Shown: positions 42,212 to 52,287, counted from the first letter of the stretch. The stretch: DNA of 64,000 nt from Sphingomonas parapaucimobilis NBRC 15100 (GCF_000787715.1 NZ_BBPI01000070.1:40176-104175), one strand, 5' to 3'. A program made the numbers and translations. Notes: generated from the sequence alone by a model not told the origin.

Positions 42212-44008
42212 TCAGAAAGCCGACCAATCCTCGTTCGCCGCGCGCCGGACGGGTATCGGCACGACCCGTTCCTTTGCCGACTCGACGACGCGCAATGGCG
42301 TGGGGGACATGTCGAGCACGAAGCGCTCGACCGCCTGCGACAATTGCTCCGCCTCGTCGGCCAGGCTGCGCGCGGCGGCGGTGGCCTGTTCGACCATCGC
42401 GGCATTCTGCTGTGTCACCATGTCCATCTGGGACAGGCTGCTGTTCACCTCGCCCAGCCCCTTGGCCTGGCGATTCGCATCGTCGGCGATGCCGGTCATC
42501 AGCGTGCCCAGCCGACCCATCCCCTCGTTGATCTTCTCCAGCGCCACGCCCGTCTCGCCGACCAGCGCGACGCCGTTCTGCACCCCGCTGGCGCTGGCCA
42601 GCACGCGCTGCTTGACGTCTTGTGCGGCATCGGCCGAACGCTGCGCCAGCGCGCGCACCTCGGAGGCGACCACCGCGAAGCCGCGTCCGGCCTCGCCCGC
42701 GCGCGCGGCCTCGACCCCGGCATTGAGCGCCAGCAAATTGGTCTGGAAGGCGATGCCGTCGATGACGCCGATGATCTCCTCGATCTCGGACGAGGCGCGC
42801 TGGATGTCGACCATCGCCGCCCTGGCCCGGACGACCACCGCGCCGCCGTCGCGCGCATCGGCGCGGGTCTGTTCCAGCGCATGCGCGGCATCGGTCGCGC
42901 CGGTCGCGGCGTGGCGGACGGTCGCGGTGATCTCGTCCATCGCGGCGGCGGTTTCCTCCAGGCTGGCGGCCTGCTGCTCGGTCCGCTGCGACAGGTCGTC
43001 GGAGGCCTGGCGAATGTCCATCGCGCCCGCCCGCACGCCGCCGGCCGCACCGACGACGCGCGCCATCGTCGCATGCAACGCCGCCATCGCCGCGTTGAAA
43101 TCGCTTTTCAGCCGGGCAAAGGGCTCGTCGAGCGTCGCGTCGATCCGCGCGGTCAGGTCGCCCTTGGCGAGGGCCGACAGGCCCTGGCCGATGCTGGCGA
43201 CGATCAGCCCGGTCTGGGCGGTCTTCTCCGCCTCGGCACGGGCGAGCTGGTCACGAAAGGCGACCATCGACCGCGCCATTTCCCCGACCTCGTCCTCGCG
43301 TTCGGCATGGGGAATGGCGCGCCCGGTCTGCCCTTCCGCCAGCAGCCCCATGGCTTGGCGAAGCTCGTGCAGCGGCCGGACGACGGTGCGCAGTGCGATG
43401 TACAGGCCGGTCGCCAACCCGGCGATGGCGAGCAGCACCGTCGCGCCGATCAGGATCCAGCGTCCCTGTTCGGCCACGGTATCGGCGCGGACATGCAACG
43501 CCTTCACCTCGCCGGTCAGCGCATCGATCCGCGTATCGGCGATCCTGGAGGCCAGCCGCTCGGCCGGGCGCACCCGCTGGCGGAAATGCGAAAGACCGGC
43601 CGCCCGGTCCCCCGTATCCGCAAGGCTGCCGACCTGGGCCAGTTCGTGGCGGACACGGGCCTGTGACGTAAAATAGGCGGGCGTGATCGCATAGCGTGCG
43701 GCATCGCTGCGCAGCGCGTCGAGCTGGTCGGTGAACTTGCCCAGCCGGGTGTCGAACTTGCCCTGGATCACCTGTCGCTCGGCGGGATCGCTTTCGATCA
43801 CCAGATTGAGCGCATCGCGCTGCAAGGACCGGCTGAGCGAGCGGAGTTCGGCCAGCCGCAGCATCACCGCCTCGGCATGGGCGGCATCCTGGTTGGCGCG
43901 GGCAACGCGCCCCTCGGTCTGCAGGGTGACGGCCGACAGGATCGCCAGCAACAGCATCGACACCAGCACGGGTGCAATGAGGCGGGCTGCTACGCTCTTG
44001 ATAAACAT
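42212..44008 (-). CDS. methyl-accepting chemotaxis protein
   Basis: 598 residues. First membrane helix about 9-30, a periplasmic sensing domain of roughly 155 residues (helical, 4-helix-bundle type), second helix ([20 protein letters not shown], about 184-203), HAMP domain, then a signalling domain with the hairpin signature [20 protein letters not shown] and [20 protein letters not shown]. The extreme C-terminus NEDWSAF fits the x-W-x-x-F tethering pentapeptide used by CheR/CheB. The ligand is unknown; no che genes are adjacent. Confidence 0.95.
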   Translation of the reverse strand: MFIKSVAARLIAPVLVSMLLLAILSAVTLQTEGRVARANQDAAHAEAVMLRLAELRSLSRSLQRDALNLVIESDPAERQVIQGKFDTRLGKFTDQLDALRSDAARYAITPAYFTSQARVRHELAQVGSLADTGDRAAGLSHFRQRVRPAERLASRIADTRIDALTGEVKALHVRADTVAEQGRWILIGATVLLAIAGLATGLYIALRTVVRPLHELRQAMGLLAEGQTGRAIPHAEREDEVGEMARSMVAFRDQLARAEAEKTAQTGLIVASIGQGLSALAKGDLTARIDATLDEPFARLKSDFNAAMAALHATMARVVGAAGGVRAGAMDIRQASDDLSQRTEQQAASLEETAAAMDEITATVRHAATGATDAAHALEQTRADARDGGAVVVRARAAMVDIQRASSEIEEIIGVIDGIAFQTNLLALNAGVEAARAGEAGRGFAVVASEVRALAQRSADAAQDVKQRVLASASGVQNGVALVGETGVALEKINEGMGRLGTLMTGIADDANRQAKGLGEVNSSLSQMDMVTQQNAAMVEQATAAARSLADEAEQLSQAVERFVLDMSPTPLRVVESAKERVVPIPVRRAANEDWSAF

Positions 44009-44121
44009 GACAATTCCGTGACAAAGCCGGGGCTGGCAAGCGGCGCGGCTTGTCGTTCGTCACGGGTTACCAAAAGGTTAATATAAAACCAATTTCATAC
44101 CGCATCGGCTATGTCGGACAG

Positions 44122-44841
44122 TCAGGCCGTCTCGCCCAGCAGGTGCCGCAGGCTGTCCGCCACCGCGCGGCCGGGTTGGCGCAGCGGGCGGGCAAAACGC
44201 AGCCGCAGCACGATCCGCGCGCCCTCGGCTTCGTTCCATAATTCATGCGGATAGCTGTCGTCGAAGATCAGCGTTTCACCCTCGGCCCAGCGCACGATCC
44301 GATCGCGCACCCGCATCCGCGCGTCCCCGTCGCGCGGCACCGCCAGCCCGAGATGACAGGTCAGCAGCCCCTTGGTCGCGCCGCGCCGCATCGCGACATG
44401 CGCCCCGGGCGCGAGCAGCGCGAAGGCGGCGTCGTGCAGTCCCGGCACCTCGCCCAGCGCCGCGGTCGCCACGGGGCAGCGATTCGCGGTCTCACCATCC
44501 CGCAGCAGGGGCACGATCCGGCTGGTCGCCGCCGGACCCGATACCGCCAGCGCCTCGTCCCGGATCGCACGCCATTGCCGCCGCAGCCCGGCCGTCCAGG
44601 CGAAGTCGCGAATGTCGAGCACCGGGTCGTTGGGCACCAGCGAGGATGCGGCGATCACCCCGTCGAACAGCCGACACAGCGCCGTCAGCGCGGGATGGGG
44701 CAGGGCGGGGGGCGAGGGGAGGCTGGGGAGGGCGGCGACCAGGGTCGGGACGGGCCGCACGGGCCGCTCGGCCTCGCCCGAATTGTGCCATATTGTGGCC
44801 GGCCCCTGACGCTGGGCACTGGCCTTGATCGACTTGGTCAT
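44122..44841 (-). CDS. aspartyl/asparaginyl beta-hydroxylase domain protein (LpxO-like)
   Basis: 239 residues from ATG 44841 (MTKSIKASAQRQGPATIWHN). Beyond a Pro-rich linker (about 31-58) the 2-oxoglutarate/Fe(II)-type hydroxylase domain shows TCHLGLAVPRDGDARMRVRD, TLIFDDSYPHELWNEAEGAR (second metal-binding His) and IVLRLRFARPL (Arg for 2-oxoglutarate). Related bacterial enzymes hydroxylate lipid A acyl chains (LpxO) or peptides; substrate not determined. Divergent from the M16 peptidase. Confidence 0.85.
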   Translation of the reverse strand: MTKSIKASAQRQGPATIWHNSGEAERPVRPVPTLVAALPSLPSPPALPHPALTALCRLFDGVIAASSLVPNDPVLDIRDFAWTAGLRRQWRAIRDEALAVSGPAATSRIVPLLRDGETANRCPVATAALGEVPGLHDAAFALLAPGAHVAMRRGATKGLLTCHLGLAVPRDGDARMRVRDRIVRWAEGETLIFDDSYPHELWNEAEGARIVLRLRFARPLRQPGRAVADSLRHLLGETA

Positions 44842-45029
44842 CACGTTCCGAACATCCCCGGCCCGACCCTTGGCGCCCGGGCATCGATGGCCCTTGTGAC
44901 GCGGGATCAGTCCGGTCGTCCTACCCCGCCACTGGGTCGAAATGATGGCGTCGAACCGTCGCAAAGCGGCGCATTGGGGCGATTTAGGGGCGGCTGGCGA
45001 TCCGGCGTGCGGCGGGTTAAGAGGGGCGT

Positions 45030-47978
45030 ATGGCATTCCCGACCCGCGCTCTGCGCAGCCTTGCCCTGCCGGTCCTTCTCGGACTGGCGATCCCCGTCAT
45101 CGGCCAGGTTCCCGGCCAGACCGACAATCGTTCGGTGCCGCAGGGCATGCCGGTGGCCGCCACCGTGGCGCCCGCCCCTGGCGCGACCGCCGATCCGCTC
45201 GCCCCGCTGCCGCCGATCCCCGGCGTCGACCAGACCCCATGGCTCTACAAGGGCTCGGACCTGCCGCAGGACAAGATGTGGAAGTTCGGGCGACTGGCCA
45301 ATGGCCTGCGCTTCGCGGTCCGCCGCAACGGGGTGCCGCCCGGGCAGGTCGCGGTGCGGGTGCGGATCGACGCGGGTTCGCTGAACGAACAGGCCTCCGA
45401 GCGCGGTTTCGCGCATCTGATCGAGCATCTGTCCTTCCGCGGATCACAATACGTCCCCGATGGCGAGGCCAAGCGTATCTGGCAGCGGCTGGGCGCGACC
45501 TTCGGTTCGGACTCCAACGCGTCGACGACGCCGACCCAGACCGTCTATCAGCTCGACCTGCCCGGCGCGACCGAGGCGGGGCTGGACGAGAGTCTCAAGA
45601 TCCTCAGCGGCATGATGGCCGCGCCCTCGCTGACCGCCCAGTCGCTGAACGCCGAGCGTCCGGTCGTGCTGGCCGAACGGCGCGAGCGGCCGGGGCCGCA
45701 GGTCCGCTATTCGGACAAGCTGCGCGAAACCCTGTTTGCGGGCCAGCCGCTCGCCGAACGCTCGCCGATCGGCCAGCTCAAGACGCTGGAGGCGGCGACG
45801 CCGGAGACGGTGAAGGCATTTCACGATCGCTGGTATCGTCCCGAACGCGCGGTCGTCATCATCTCGGGCGATATGGACCCGGCGCTGCTGGCCAGGCTGG
45901 TCACAAAGAATTTCGGGTCGTGGCAGGGCGTCGGCCCCAATCCGCCCGATCCCGATTTCGGCAAGCCGACCGCCGATGCACCCGTCGCGGGGGCGCTGGT
46001 CGAGCCGTCGATACCGCCGGTCGTCGCCATGGCGGTGCTTCGCCCCTGGCAGTATCAGGACGATACCGCGATCTTCAACCAGAAGCGGATGGTCGACATG
46101 GTCGCCGCGCGCCTGATCAGCCGCCGTCTGGAAAACCGGGCGCGGGCCGGGGGCAGCTTCCTGCAGGCTGCCGTGGCCCTCGACGACGTATCGCGCTCGG
46201 CCAATATCACCACGGTCAATGTCGTGCCGATCGGCGACAATTGGGAGGCCGCGCTGAAGGATGTGCGCGCGGTCATCGCCGATGCGATGGCGACTCCGCC
46301 GACACAAGGGGAGATTGACCGCGAACTGGCCGATTATGACGCGATCCTGCGCAACCAGGTCGAAACGTCGCGGGTCGAGGCGGGGTCGAAACAGGCCGAC
46401 GACATGGTCGGCGCGCTTGATATCCGCGAGACGGTGACCGCGCCCGAGACGAGCTATCAGATCCTGCGTCAGGCGATCGACAAGAAGATGTTCACGCCTG
46501 ACGCGGTGCTGGCCTCGACGCGCAAGATTTACCAGGGCACCGCGACCCGCGCGCTGGTCAACACCCGCACGGTGCAGGCCGATGCGGTCGCCAGGCTGAC
46601 CGCCGCGCTGAAGGCGGATGTCCGCCCGCTGGCCGAACAGCGCCGCCGTCAGGGCGCGGTGACCTTCGCCCAGCTCCCCAGGCTGGGTACGCCCGGCAAG
46701 GTCGTGTCACGAGAGAAAGTCTCCGATCTGGGGCTGGAAAAGGTGACGTTCGCCAATGGCACGCGCCTGTTGTTGTTCGCCAATGACGGTGAGACGGCAC
46801 GGGTCTATCTGCGGGTCCGGTTTGGGCGCGGCTATGACGCCTTGCCCGCGACCCGCGAGAGCCCGGCCTGGGCCGCCGACCTCGCGCTGGTCGCGGGGGG
46901 TATCGGCAAGTTCGACCAGGGCGATCTCGACCGGCTGACCGCCGGGCGGACGATGGGAATGGACTTCGATATCGACGACGATGCCTTCGCCTTCAACGCC
47001 CTGTCGTCGCCCGGCGATTATGCCGACAATCTCAAACTGATGGCGGCCAAGCTGATCGCGCCGCGCTGGGACGCGGCACCGGTCAACCGGGCCAAGGCGG
47101 CGATGCTGGCGGGGTATGACGGATTCGACTCGTCGCCCGACGGCGTGCTCGGCCATGATCTGGAGCGGCTGCTGCGCGACGGCGATCCGCGCTGGGGCAC
47201 GCCGCCGCGCGACGCGGTGGAGGCGACCACGCCGGAATCGTTCAAGGCGCTCTGGGCACCGCTGCTCGCCTCCGGCCCGATCGAGGTGTCGGTGTTCGGC
47301 GACGTGAAGGCGGATGAGGCGATCAAGGCGGTGGCGGACAGCTTCGGCGCGATCCCGGCGCGTCAAGGGGCGACCGGCCCGGTGCCGCCGATCCGCTTCC
47401 CCGCGCATGTCGCCACGCCCGTCGTCCGCACGCATACCGGCCCGGCGGATCAGGCGGCGGCGGTGATCGCCTGGCCGACCGGCGGCGGATCGGCCGACGA
47501 CCGCATCCGCAACCGGCTGGACGTGCTGGCGCAGGTCTTCGCCGACCGGCTGTTCGACCGGCTGCGTTCGCAGGCGGGGGCCAGCTACAGCCCGCAGGTG
47601 GCCAGCCAGTGGCCGATCGGCCTGCCCGGCGGCGGGCGGATGATCGCCATCGGCATGGTCGCCCCCGACAAGGTCGACTTCTTCCTGGCGACCGCCCGCT
47701 CGATCGCCGCCGACCTGGCGTCGAAGCCGATCGATGCCGACGAACTGCAACGGATCAAGCGGCCCATGGCGCAACGGCTCGCCCGCATGGCGTCGGGCAA
47801 TCTGTTCTGGATGCAGCGGCTGGGCGGTGCGACCTATGATCCGCAGCGGATCGAGGCGACCAAGCGGCTGGCGCAGGACTTCGTATCGATCGGTCCTGCC
47901 GACCTTCAGGCGGTCGCGGCGCGCTATCTGCGGCCGGACACCGACTGGACGCTCAAGGTGGTGCCCCGCGCCAAGTAG
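45030..47978 (+). CDS. M16-family zinc metallopeptidase (insulinase-like), two-repeat form
   Basis: 982 residues, GAGGGG before ATG 45030. Signal peptide (about 1-25, LALPVLLGLAIPVIGQ). First M16 repeat with the inverted zinc motif GFAHLIEHLSFRG (H-x2-E-H) and the downstream Glu region; a second, inactive repeat begins near residue 570 (LGLEKVTFANGTRLLLFAND). It is likely a periplasmic protease of the PqqL type. It is followed by repeat copy D and typA. Confidence 0.92.
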   Translation: MAFPTRALRSLALPVLLGLAIPVIGQVPGQTDNRSVPQGMPVAATVAPAPGATADPLAPLPPIPGVDQTPWLYKGSDLPQDKMWKFGRLANGLRFAVRRNGVPPGQVAVRVRIDAGSLNEQASERGFAHLIEHLSFRGSQYVPDGEAKRIWQRLGATFGSDSNASTTPTQTVYQLDLPGATEAGLDESLKILSGMMAAPSLTAQSLNAERPVVLAERRERPGPQVRYSDKLRETLFAGQPLAERSPIGQLKTLEAATPETVKAFHDRWYRPERAVVIISGDMDPALLARLVTKNFGSWQGVGPNPPDPDFGKPTADAPVAGALVEPSIPPVVAMAVLRPWQYQDDTAIFNQKRMVDMVAARLISRRLENRARAGGSFLQAAVALDDVSRSANITTVNVVPIGDNWEAALKDVRAVIADAMATPPTQGEIDRELADYDAILRNQVETSRVEAGSKQADDMVGALDIRETVTAPETSYQILRQAIDKKMFTPDAVLASTRKIYQGTATRALVNTRTVQADAVARLTAALKADVRPLAEQRRRQGAVTFAQLPRLGTPGKVVSREKVSDLGLEKVTFANGTRLLLFANDGETARVYLRVRFGRGYDALPATRESPAWAADLALVAGGIGKFDQGDLDRLTAGRTMGMDFDIDDDAFAFNALSSPGDYADNLKLMAAKLIAPRWDAAPVNRAKAAMLAGYDGFDSSPDGVLGHDLERLLRDGDPRWGTPPRDAVEATTPESFKALWAPLLASGPIEVSVFGDVKADEAIKAVADSFGAIPARQGATGPVPPIRFPAHVATPVVRTHTGPADQAAAVIAWPTGGGSADDRIRNRLDVLAQVFADRLFDRLRSQAGASYSPQVASQWPIGLPGGGRMIAIGMVAPDKVDFFLATARSIAADLASKPIDADELQRIKRPMAQRLARMASGNLFWMQRLGGATYDPQRIEATKRLAQDFVSIGPADLQAVAARYLRPDTDWTLKVVPRAK

Positions 47979-48108
47979 TCCTCCCCGCTCGCGGGGAGGG
48001 GGACCGCCGCGAAGCGGTGGTGGAGGGGGGCTTCCTCACAGGGCAGCCATTGCGGCGCTCCCCCTCCACCAGCCTGCGGCTGGTCCCCCTCCCCGTGCCG
48101 GGGAGGAA
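47979..48108. repeat. mosaic intergenic palindromic repeat, copy D
   Basis: Begins directly after the M16 stop: CTCCCCGCTCGCGGGGAGG, then CCGCGAAGCGG, GGAGGGGGGCTTCCTCACAG (shared with copy B), CTCCACCAGCCTGCGGCTGG and CTCCCCGTGCCGGGGAGG. It may serve as a transcript 3' structure for the peptidase gene. Confidence 0.85.
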
Positions 48109-48238
48109 CTTGTCGGTGCTGGCATCGTTTCACCCGCCAACCACCTTTGTGCGGCGCAATATCCGCGCCGCCCTTTCGCTTTGCTTGGCTTTCGGCTATG
48201 GCGCGCGGCGACATACCCTCCGAACAAGAGAAATTTGC

Positions 48239-50080
48239 ATGAGCCTCCGCAACGTGGCGATCATCGCGCACGTCGACCATGGCAAGACGACCCTGGTTGA
48301 TCAGCTGTTCCGCCAGTCGGGCACCTTCCGCGACAACCAGCGCGTCGAAGAGCGCGCGATGGACTCCAACGACCTGGAAAAGGAGCGCGGGATCACGATT
48401 CTCGCCAAGCCGACCTCGGTCGACTGGACTCCCCCGGGCAGCGACGAGTCGATCCGCATCAACATCGTCGACACCCCCGGCCACGCCGACTTCGGTGGCG
48501 AAGTCGAGCGCATCCTGTCGATGGTCGACGGTGTCGTCCTGCTGGTCGACTCGTCGGAAGGCGCGATGCCGCAGACGAAGTTCGTGACCGGCAAGGCGCT
48601 GGCGCTGGGCCTGAAGCCCATCGTCGTCGTCAACAAGGTCGACCGCGCCGACGCGCGTATCCAGGAAGTGCTGGACGAAGTGTTCGACCTGTTCGTCTCG
48701 CTCGACGCGAATGACGAGCAGCTGGACTTCCCCGTCCTCTACGCCTCGGGCCGCAACGGCTATGCCTCGACCGACATGGACGCGCGCGAAGGCACGCTGA
48801 TCCCGATGTTCGAGACGATCGTGAACCACGTCCCGGCTCCGAAGGTCGAAGTCGAGGACGTGCCCTTCACCTTCCTGGTGACGCTGCTCGACCGCGACAA
48901 CTTCCTGGGCCGCATCCTGACCGGCCGCGTCAACTCGGGCACGGTCAAGCTGAACCAGGCGATCCACGCGCTCGACGCCGATGGCAACATCGTCGAGACC
49001 GGCCGTGCATCGAAGATCATGTCGTTCCGCGGCCTGGACCGCGTGCCGGTCGAGGAAGCCAAGGCGGGCGACATCATCTCGCTGGCGGGTCTGGCCGTCG
49101 CGACGGTGGCGAACACCATCGCCGACACCAGCGTCAGCGAGCCGCTGAAGGCGCAGCCGATCGATCCGCCGACGCTGTCGATGCGTTTCGCGGTCAACGA
49201 CTCGCCGATGGCGGGCCGTGAGGGCTCGAAGGTGACCAGCCGCATGATCCGCGACCGCCTGATGCGCGAAGCGGAATCGAACGTCGCGGTGAAGGTCACC
49301 GAAAGCGACGACCGCGACAGCTTCGAGGTCGCCGGTCGCGGCGAACTCCAGCTGGGTGTTCTGATCGAGACGATGCGCCGCGAAGGCTTCGAGCTGGGCA
49401 TCAGCCGCCCGCGCGTGCTGTTCGGCGAGGACGAGGACGGCAAGAAGACCGAGCCGTACGAAACCGTCATCATCGACGTGGACGAGGAATATTCGGGCAC
49501 GGTCGTCGAGAAGATGAACCTGCGCAAGGCCGAGATGACCGACATGCGTCCCTCGGGCGGCGGCAAGACTCGTATCACCTTCTCCGCGCCCTCGCGCGGC
49601 ATGATCGGTTACCATGGCGAGTTCCTGTCGGACACGCGCGGCACCGGCATCATGAACCGCCTGTTCGAGAAGTACGGCCCCCACAAGGGCAAGATCGAAG
49701 GCCGCAAGAACGGCGTTCTGATCTCGAACGGCGCGGGCGAAGCGCAAGGGTACGCGCTGGGTCCGCTCGAAGAGCGCGGCATCCTGTTCGTCGGCCACGG
49801 CGAAGCGCTGTACGAAGGCATGATCATCGGCGAGAACGCCAAGACGGATGACCTCGAGGTCAACCCGATGAAGGCGAAGCAGCTGACCAACTTCCGCGCC
49901 TCGGGCGGCAAGGATGACGCCATCCGCCTGACCCCGCCGAAGAAGATGACGCTTGAGCAGGCCATTGCGTATATCGACGACGATGAAATGGTCGAAGTGA
50001 CCCCGAAGTCGATCCGTCTGCGCAAGCGCTACCTCGACCCGAACGAGCGCAAGCGCGCGGCTCGCTCGAAGGCAGCGTAA
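48239..50080 (+). CDS. typA: GTPase TypA/BipA
   Basis: 613 residues from ATG 48239 (MSLRNVAIIAHVDHGKTTLV); the upstream frame is repeat sequence. G-domain motifs: AHVDHGKTT, RGITILAKPT, DTPGHADFGGEVE and NKVDRADAR. EF-G-like domains III and V and the BipA-specific C-terminal domain (to RYLDPNERKRAARSK) complete it. It aids ribosome assembly and stress/cold growth. A strong terminator follows. Confidence 0.97.
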   Translation: MSLRNVAIIAHVDHGKTTLVDQLFRQSGTFRDNQRVEERAMDSNDLEKERGITILAKPTSVDWTPPGSDESIRINIVDTPGHADFGGEVERILSMVDGVVLLVDSSEGAMPQTKFVTGKALALGLKPIVVVNKVDRADARIQEVLDEVFDLFVSLDANDEQLDFPVLYASGRNGYASTDMDAREGTLIPMFETIVNHVPAPKVEVEDVPFTFLVTLLDRDNFLGRILTGRVNSGTVKLNQAIHALDADGNIVETGRASKIMSFRGLDRVPVEEAKAGDIISLAGLAVATVANTIADTSVSEPLKAQPIDPPTLSMRFAVNDSPMAGREGSKVTSRMIRDRLMREAESNVAVKVTESDDRDSFEVAGRGELQLGVLIETMRREGFELGISRPRVLFGEDEDGKKTEPYETVIIDVDEEYSGTVVEKMNLRKAEMTDMRPSGGGKTRITFSAPSRGMIGYHGEFLSDTRGTGIMNRLFEKYGPHKGKIEGRKNGVLISNGAGEAQGYALGPLEERGILFVGHGEALYEGMIIGENAKTDDLEVNPMKAKQLTNFRASGGKDDAIRLTPPKKMTLEQAIAYIDDDEMVEVTPKSIRLRKRYLDPNERKRAARSKAA

Positions 50081-50086
50081 AGAACA

Positions 50087-50117
50087 GGGGCCGGACGGAA
50101 ACGTCCGGCCCTTTTTC
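50087..50117 (+). terminator. rho-independent terminator of typA
   Basis: GGGCCGGACG-GAAA-CGTCCGGCCC followed by TTTTT: a perfect 10-bp stem with a stable GNRA-type tetraloop, 6 bases after the typA stop codon. Confidence 0.95.
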
Positions 50118-50188
50118 GTTGTGGGAAGGGCGACGAGGTTTGCGGGCGCAATCTCCCACCGCCGTCCGGTGGGCCGGTAAACCCCATC

Positions 50189-50297
50189 CTCCGTTCAGCC
50201 TGAGCGAAGTCGAAGGCCACGCACGGACCTCCGCCACGATCCGACCTGGGACGAGAGGTTTTCCCTTGGCCTTCGACTTCGCTCAGGCTGAACGGAG
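50189..50297. repeat. 31-bp perfect inverted repeat (CAGCCTGAGCGAAG family)
   Basis: Arms 50189-50219 and 50267-50297 are exact reverse complements over 31 bases and separated by 47 bases. A degraded single half-site of the same family is at 36530-36559. It lies in the convergent gap between typA and the methionine gamma-lyase gene. Confidence 0.9.
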
Positions 50298-50329
50298 GGG
50301 GGGCACCGTCAGGGGTGTCCCATCGGCCG

Positions 50330-51544
50330 TTACGCGGCGTGCGACAGCGTATCCCGTTCCGCATCCAGCGCCGCGCCCAGATCGGCCCAGATGTCCCGCA
50401 CATCCTCCAGCCCGACCGACAACCGCACCAGATCGGGCATGATGCCGTGCGCGATGAGCTGTTCGACGGGATAGGTGGAGTGGGTCATGCTCGCGGGATG
50501 CTGGATCAGCGTCTCGGCATCGCCCAGCGACACGGCGCGCTGGATCAGGGTCAGCCGGTTCATCACCCGCTTGCCCGCCTCATACCCGCCGCGCACCCGG
50601 AACGCGATCATGCCGCCGGGCAGCGCCATCTGGCGCTGGGCCAGATCATGCTGGGGGAAGCTCTCCAGCCCCGGATAATGGACCGCATGCACCGCCGGAT
50701 GCGCCTGGAGCCGTTCGGCGATGGCCTGCGCCGAGGCGGCATGACGTTGTACGCGGAGTTCCAGCGTCTTCAGCCCGCGCAGGATCAGCATGGCGTTGAA
50801 GGGAGACAGTACCGCACCGGTCATGTCCTTCACGCCGAACAGTCGGATCTGCTGGATGTCCGCCGCGCGGCCCAGCACCATCCCTGCGACCAGATCGCCA
50901 TGCCCGCCCAGATATTTGGTGGCGGAGTGGACGACGAAATCCGCGCCCAGCGCGATCGGGCGGGTGATGACCGGCGTGGCATAGGTGTTGTCGACCACGC
51001 TCCACGCACTATGCGCCCTGGCGAGCGCGCAGACTGCCTGGATATCGACCAGCCGCATATTGGGATTGGCGGGCGTCTCGAAATAGACGAGCCTGGTGTC
51101 CGGCCCCAGCGCTGCCTCGACCGCCGCGATGTCGGTCATGTCGACATGGGTGACGCGGATGCCGAACCGGCCCAGCCCATGCTGCATGAACGCGAAGGTG
51201 CAGCCATAAAGCGTCATGTCGGTCAGGATTTCGTCCCCCGGGCCCAATAGCGTCCACAGGGTCGCGGTGATCGCGCCCATGCCCGATGCAGTGCCCAGCG
51301 CCGCCTCGGCCCCCTCCAGATGCGCGATCCGCCGTTCCAGCAGGTCGACCGTCGGGTTGGAGATGCGGCTATAGACATGGCCCGGTGCCTCGCCGGAGAA
51401 ACGCGCGGCGCCGTCTTCCGCGCTCTCGAACGCGAAGGTCGAGGTGAGGTGGAGCGGCGGGGTCAGCGCGCCCTCATGATCTTGGGGATCATAGCCGTGA
51501 TGGATGGCGGCGGTGGCGAAACCGAAAGGGGCAGGGGTCGACAT
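50330..51544 (-). CDS. mgl: methionine gamma-lyase (Cys/Met metabolism PLP enzyme)
   Basis: 404 residues from ATG 51544 (MSTPAPFGFATAAIHHGYDP). PLP-binding Lys is in HSATKYLGGHGDLVAG; YSRISNPTVDLLERRIAHLE is typical of the family. The TLYGCTFAFMQHGLGRFGI stretch carries the Cys that marks methionine gamma-lyases rather than cystathionine enzymes. It would split methionine into methanethiol, ammonia and 2-oxobutyrate. The divergent Lrp-type regulator at 51659 is its likely controller. Confidence 0.9.
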   Translation of the reverse strand: MSTPAPFGFATAAIHHGYDPQDHEGALTPPLHLTSTFAFESAEDGAARFSGEAPGHVYSRISNPTVDLLERRIAHLEGAEAALGTASGMGAITATLWTLLGPGDEILTDMTLYGCTFAFMQHGLGRFGIRVTHVDMTDIAAVEAALGPDTRLVYFETPANPNMRLVDIQAVCALARAHSAWSVVDNTYATPVITRPIALGADFVVHSATKYLGGHGDLVAGMVLGRAADIQQIRLFGVKDMTGAVLSPFNAMLILRGLKTLELRVQRHAASAQAIAERLQAHPAVHAVHYPGLESFPQHDLAQRQMALPGGMIAFRVRGGYEAGKRVMNRLTLIQRAVSLGDAETLIQHPASMTHSTYPVEQLIAHGIMPDLVRLSVGLEDVRDIWADLGAALDAERDTLSHAA

Positions 51545-51658
51545 GGCAGGCGGGCTTTCTATCGGTGATGCCGCCATTTTAAGCCGGAAGGCCGGTGTCG
51601 AAATTGCGTTCTTTGCCAAATAGGGCTGGCGGATTGGCAGAATCTGCTAAGATCAGGC

Positions 51659-52114
51659 ATGGATACCAAGGACCGCCAGATCGTCCGCCTGCTCCAGCAG
51701 GACGGGCGGCTCACCAACCAGGACCTGGCCGAGCGCGTCGGCCTGTCGCCGTCACCCTGTCTTCGGCGGGTGCGCCTGCTCGAACAGGCGGGGGTGATCC
51801 AGGGCTATGGCGCGATCGTCGATCAGCAACGCTATGGCCTGCCGGTGACGGCATTCATCCGGGTGCGGCTGGAGCGCCATGCGCGCGACCTGGTGCAGCA
51901 GTTCGAGGAGGCGATCCGTCAGTTGGACGAGGTGATGGACTGTCACCTGTTGACCGGGGACGCCGATTATCTGCTCCGCGTCATCGTCGCCGACCTGGAA
52001 TCCTATGAGCGGTTCATCCGCCGCAAGATGCACGCGATCGCCGGGATCGCCAGCCTGGATACCACCTTCGCTTATGGGGTGGTGAAGAGCAGCCGGACGT
52101 TCCCGGCGGACTGA
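51659..52114 (+). CDS. Lrp/AsnC-family transcriptional regulator
   Basis: 151 residues. The N-terminal HTH is MDTKDRQIVRLLQQDGRLTN then QDLAERVGLSPSPCLRRVRL; the C-terminal RAM domain includes CHLLTGDADYLLRVIVADLE, where Lrp proteins bind amino acids. Divergent from mgl with about 114 bases between; in pseudomonads a similar pair (mdeR-mdeA) regulates methionine degradation. Regulation of mgl here is inferred from context. Confidence 0.92.
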   Translation: MDTKDRQIVRLLQQDGRLTNQDLAERVGLSPSPCLRRVRLLEQAGVIQGYGAIVDQQRYGLPVTAFIRVRLERHARDLVQQFEEAIRQLDEVMDCHLLTGDADYLLRVIVADLESYERFIRRKMHAIAGIASLDTTFAYGVVKSSRTFPAD

Positions 52115-52140
52115 ACGCATCGATCGTTGATCTTATGTGG

Positions 52141-52235
52141 CACCACCCCGGCGGAGGCCGGGGTCCAGTTGCGGCACGATGGGGGAGACACATCGGCGTT
52201 CGCCCAACTGGATCCCGGCCTTCGCCGGGATGGTG
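52141..52235. repeat. inverted repeat of the CCGGNGGAGGCCGGG type
   Basis: Arms CACCACCCCGGCGGAGGCCG... (52141-52171) and its imperfect reverse complement (52205-52235, ending CGCCGGGATGGTG), with an additional CCAGTTG/CAACTGG inner pairing. It is a fourth family of intergenic palindromes, in the convergent gap between the Lrp gene and rne. Confidence 0.8.
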
Positions 52236-52287
52236 GAATGGATCAGCGATTGACTGCAAATTGGAGCAGCGGAGCGCACTCTCCAAC

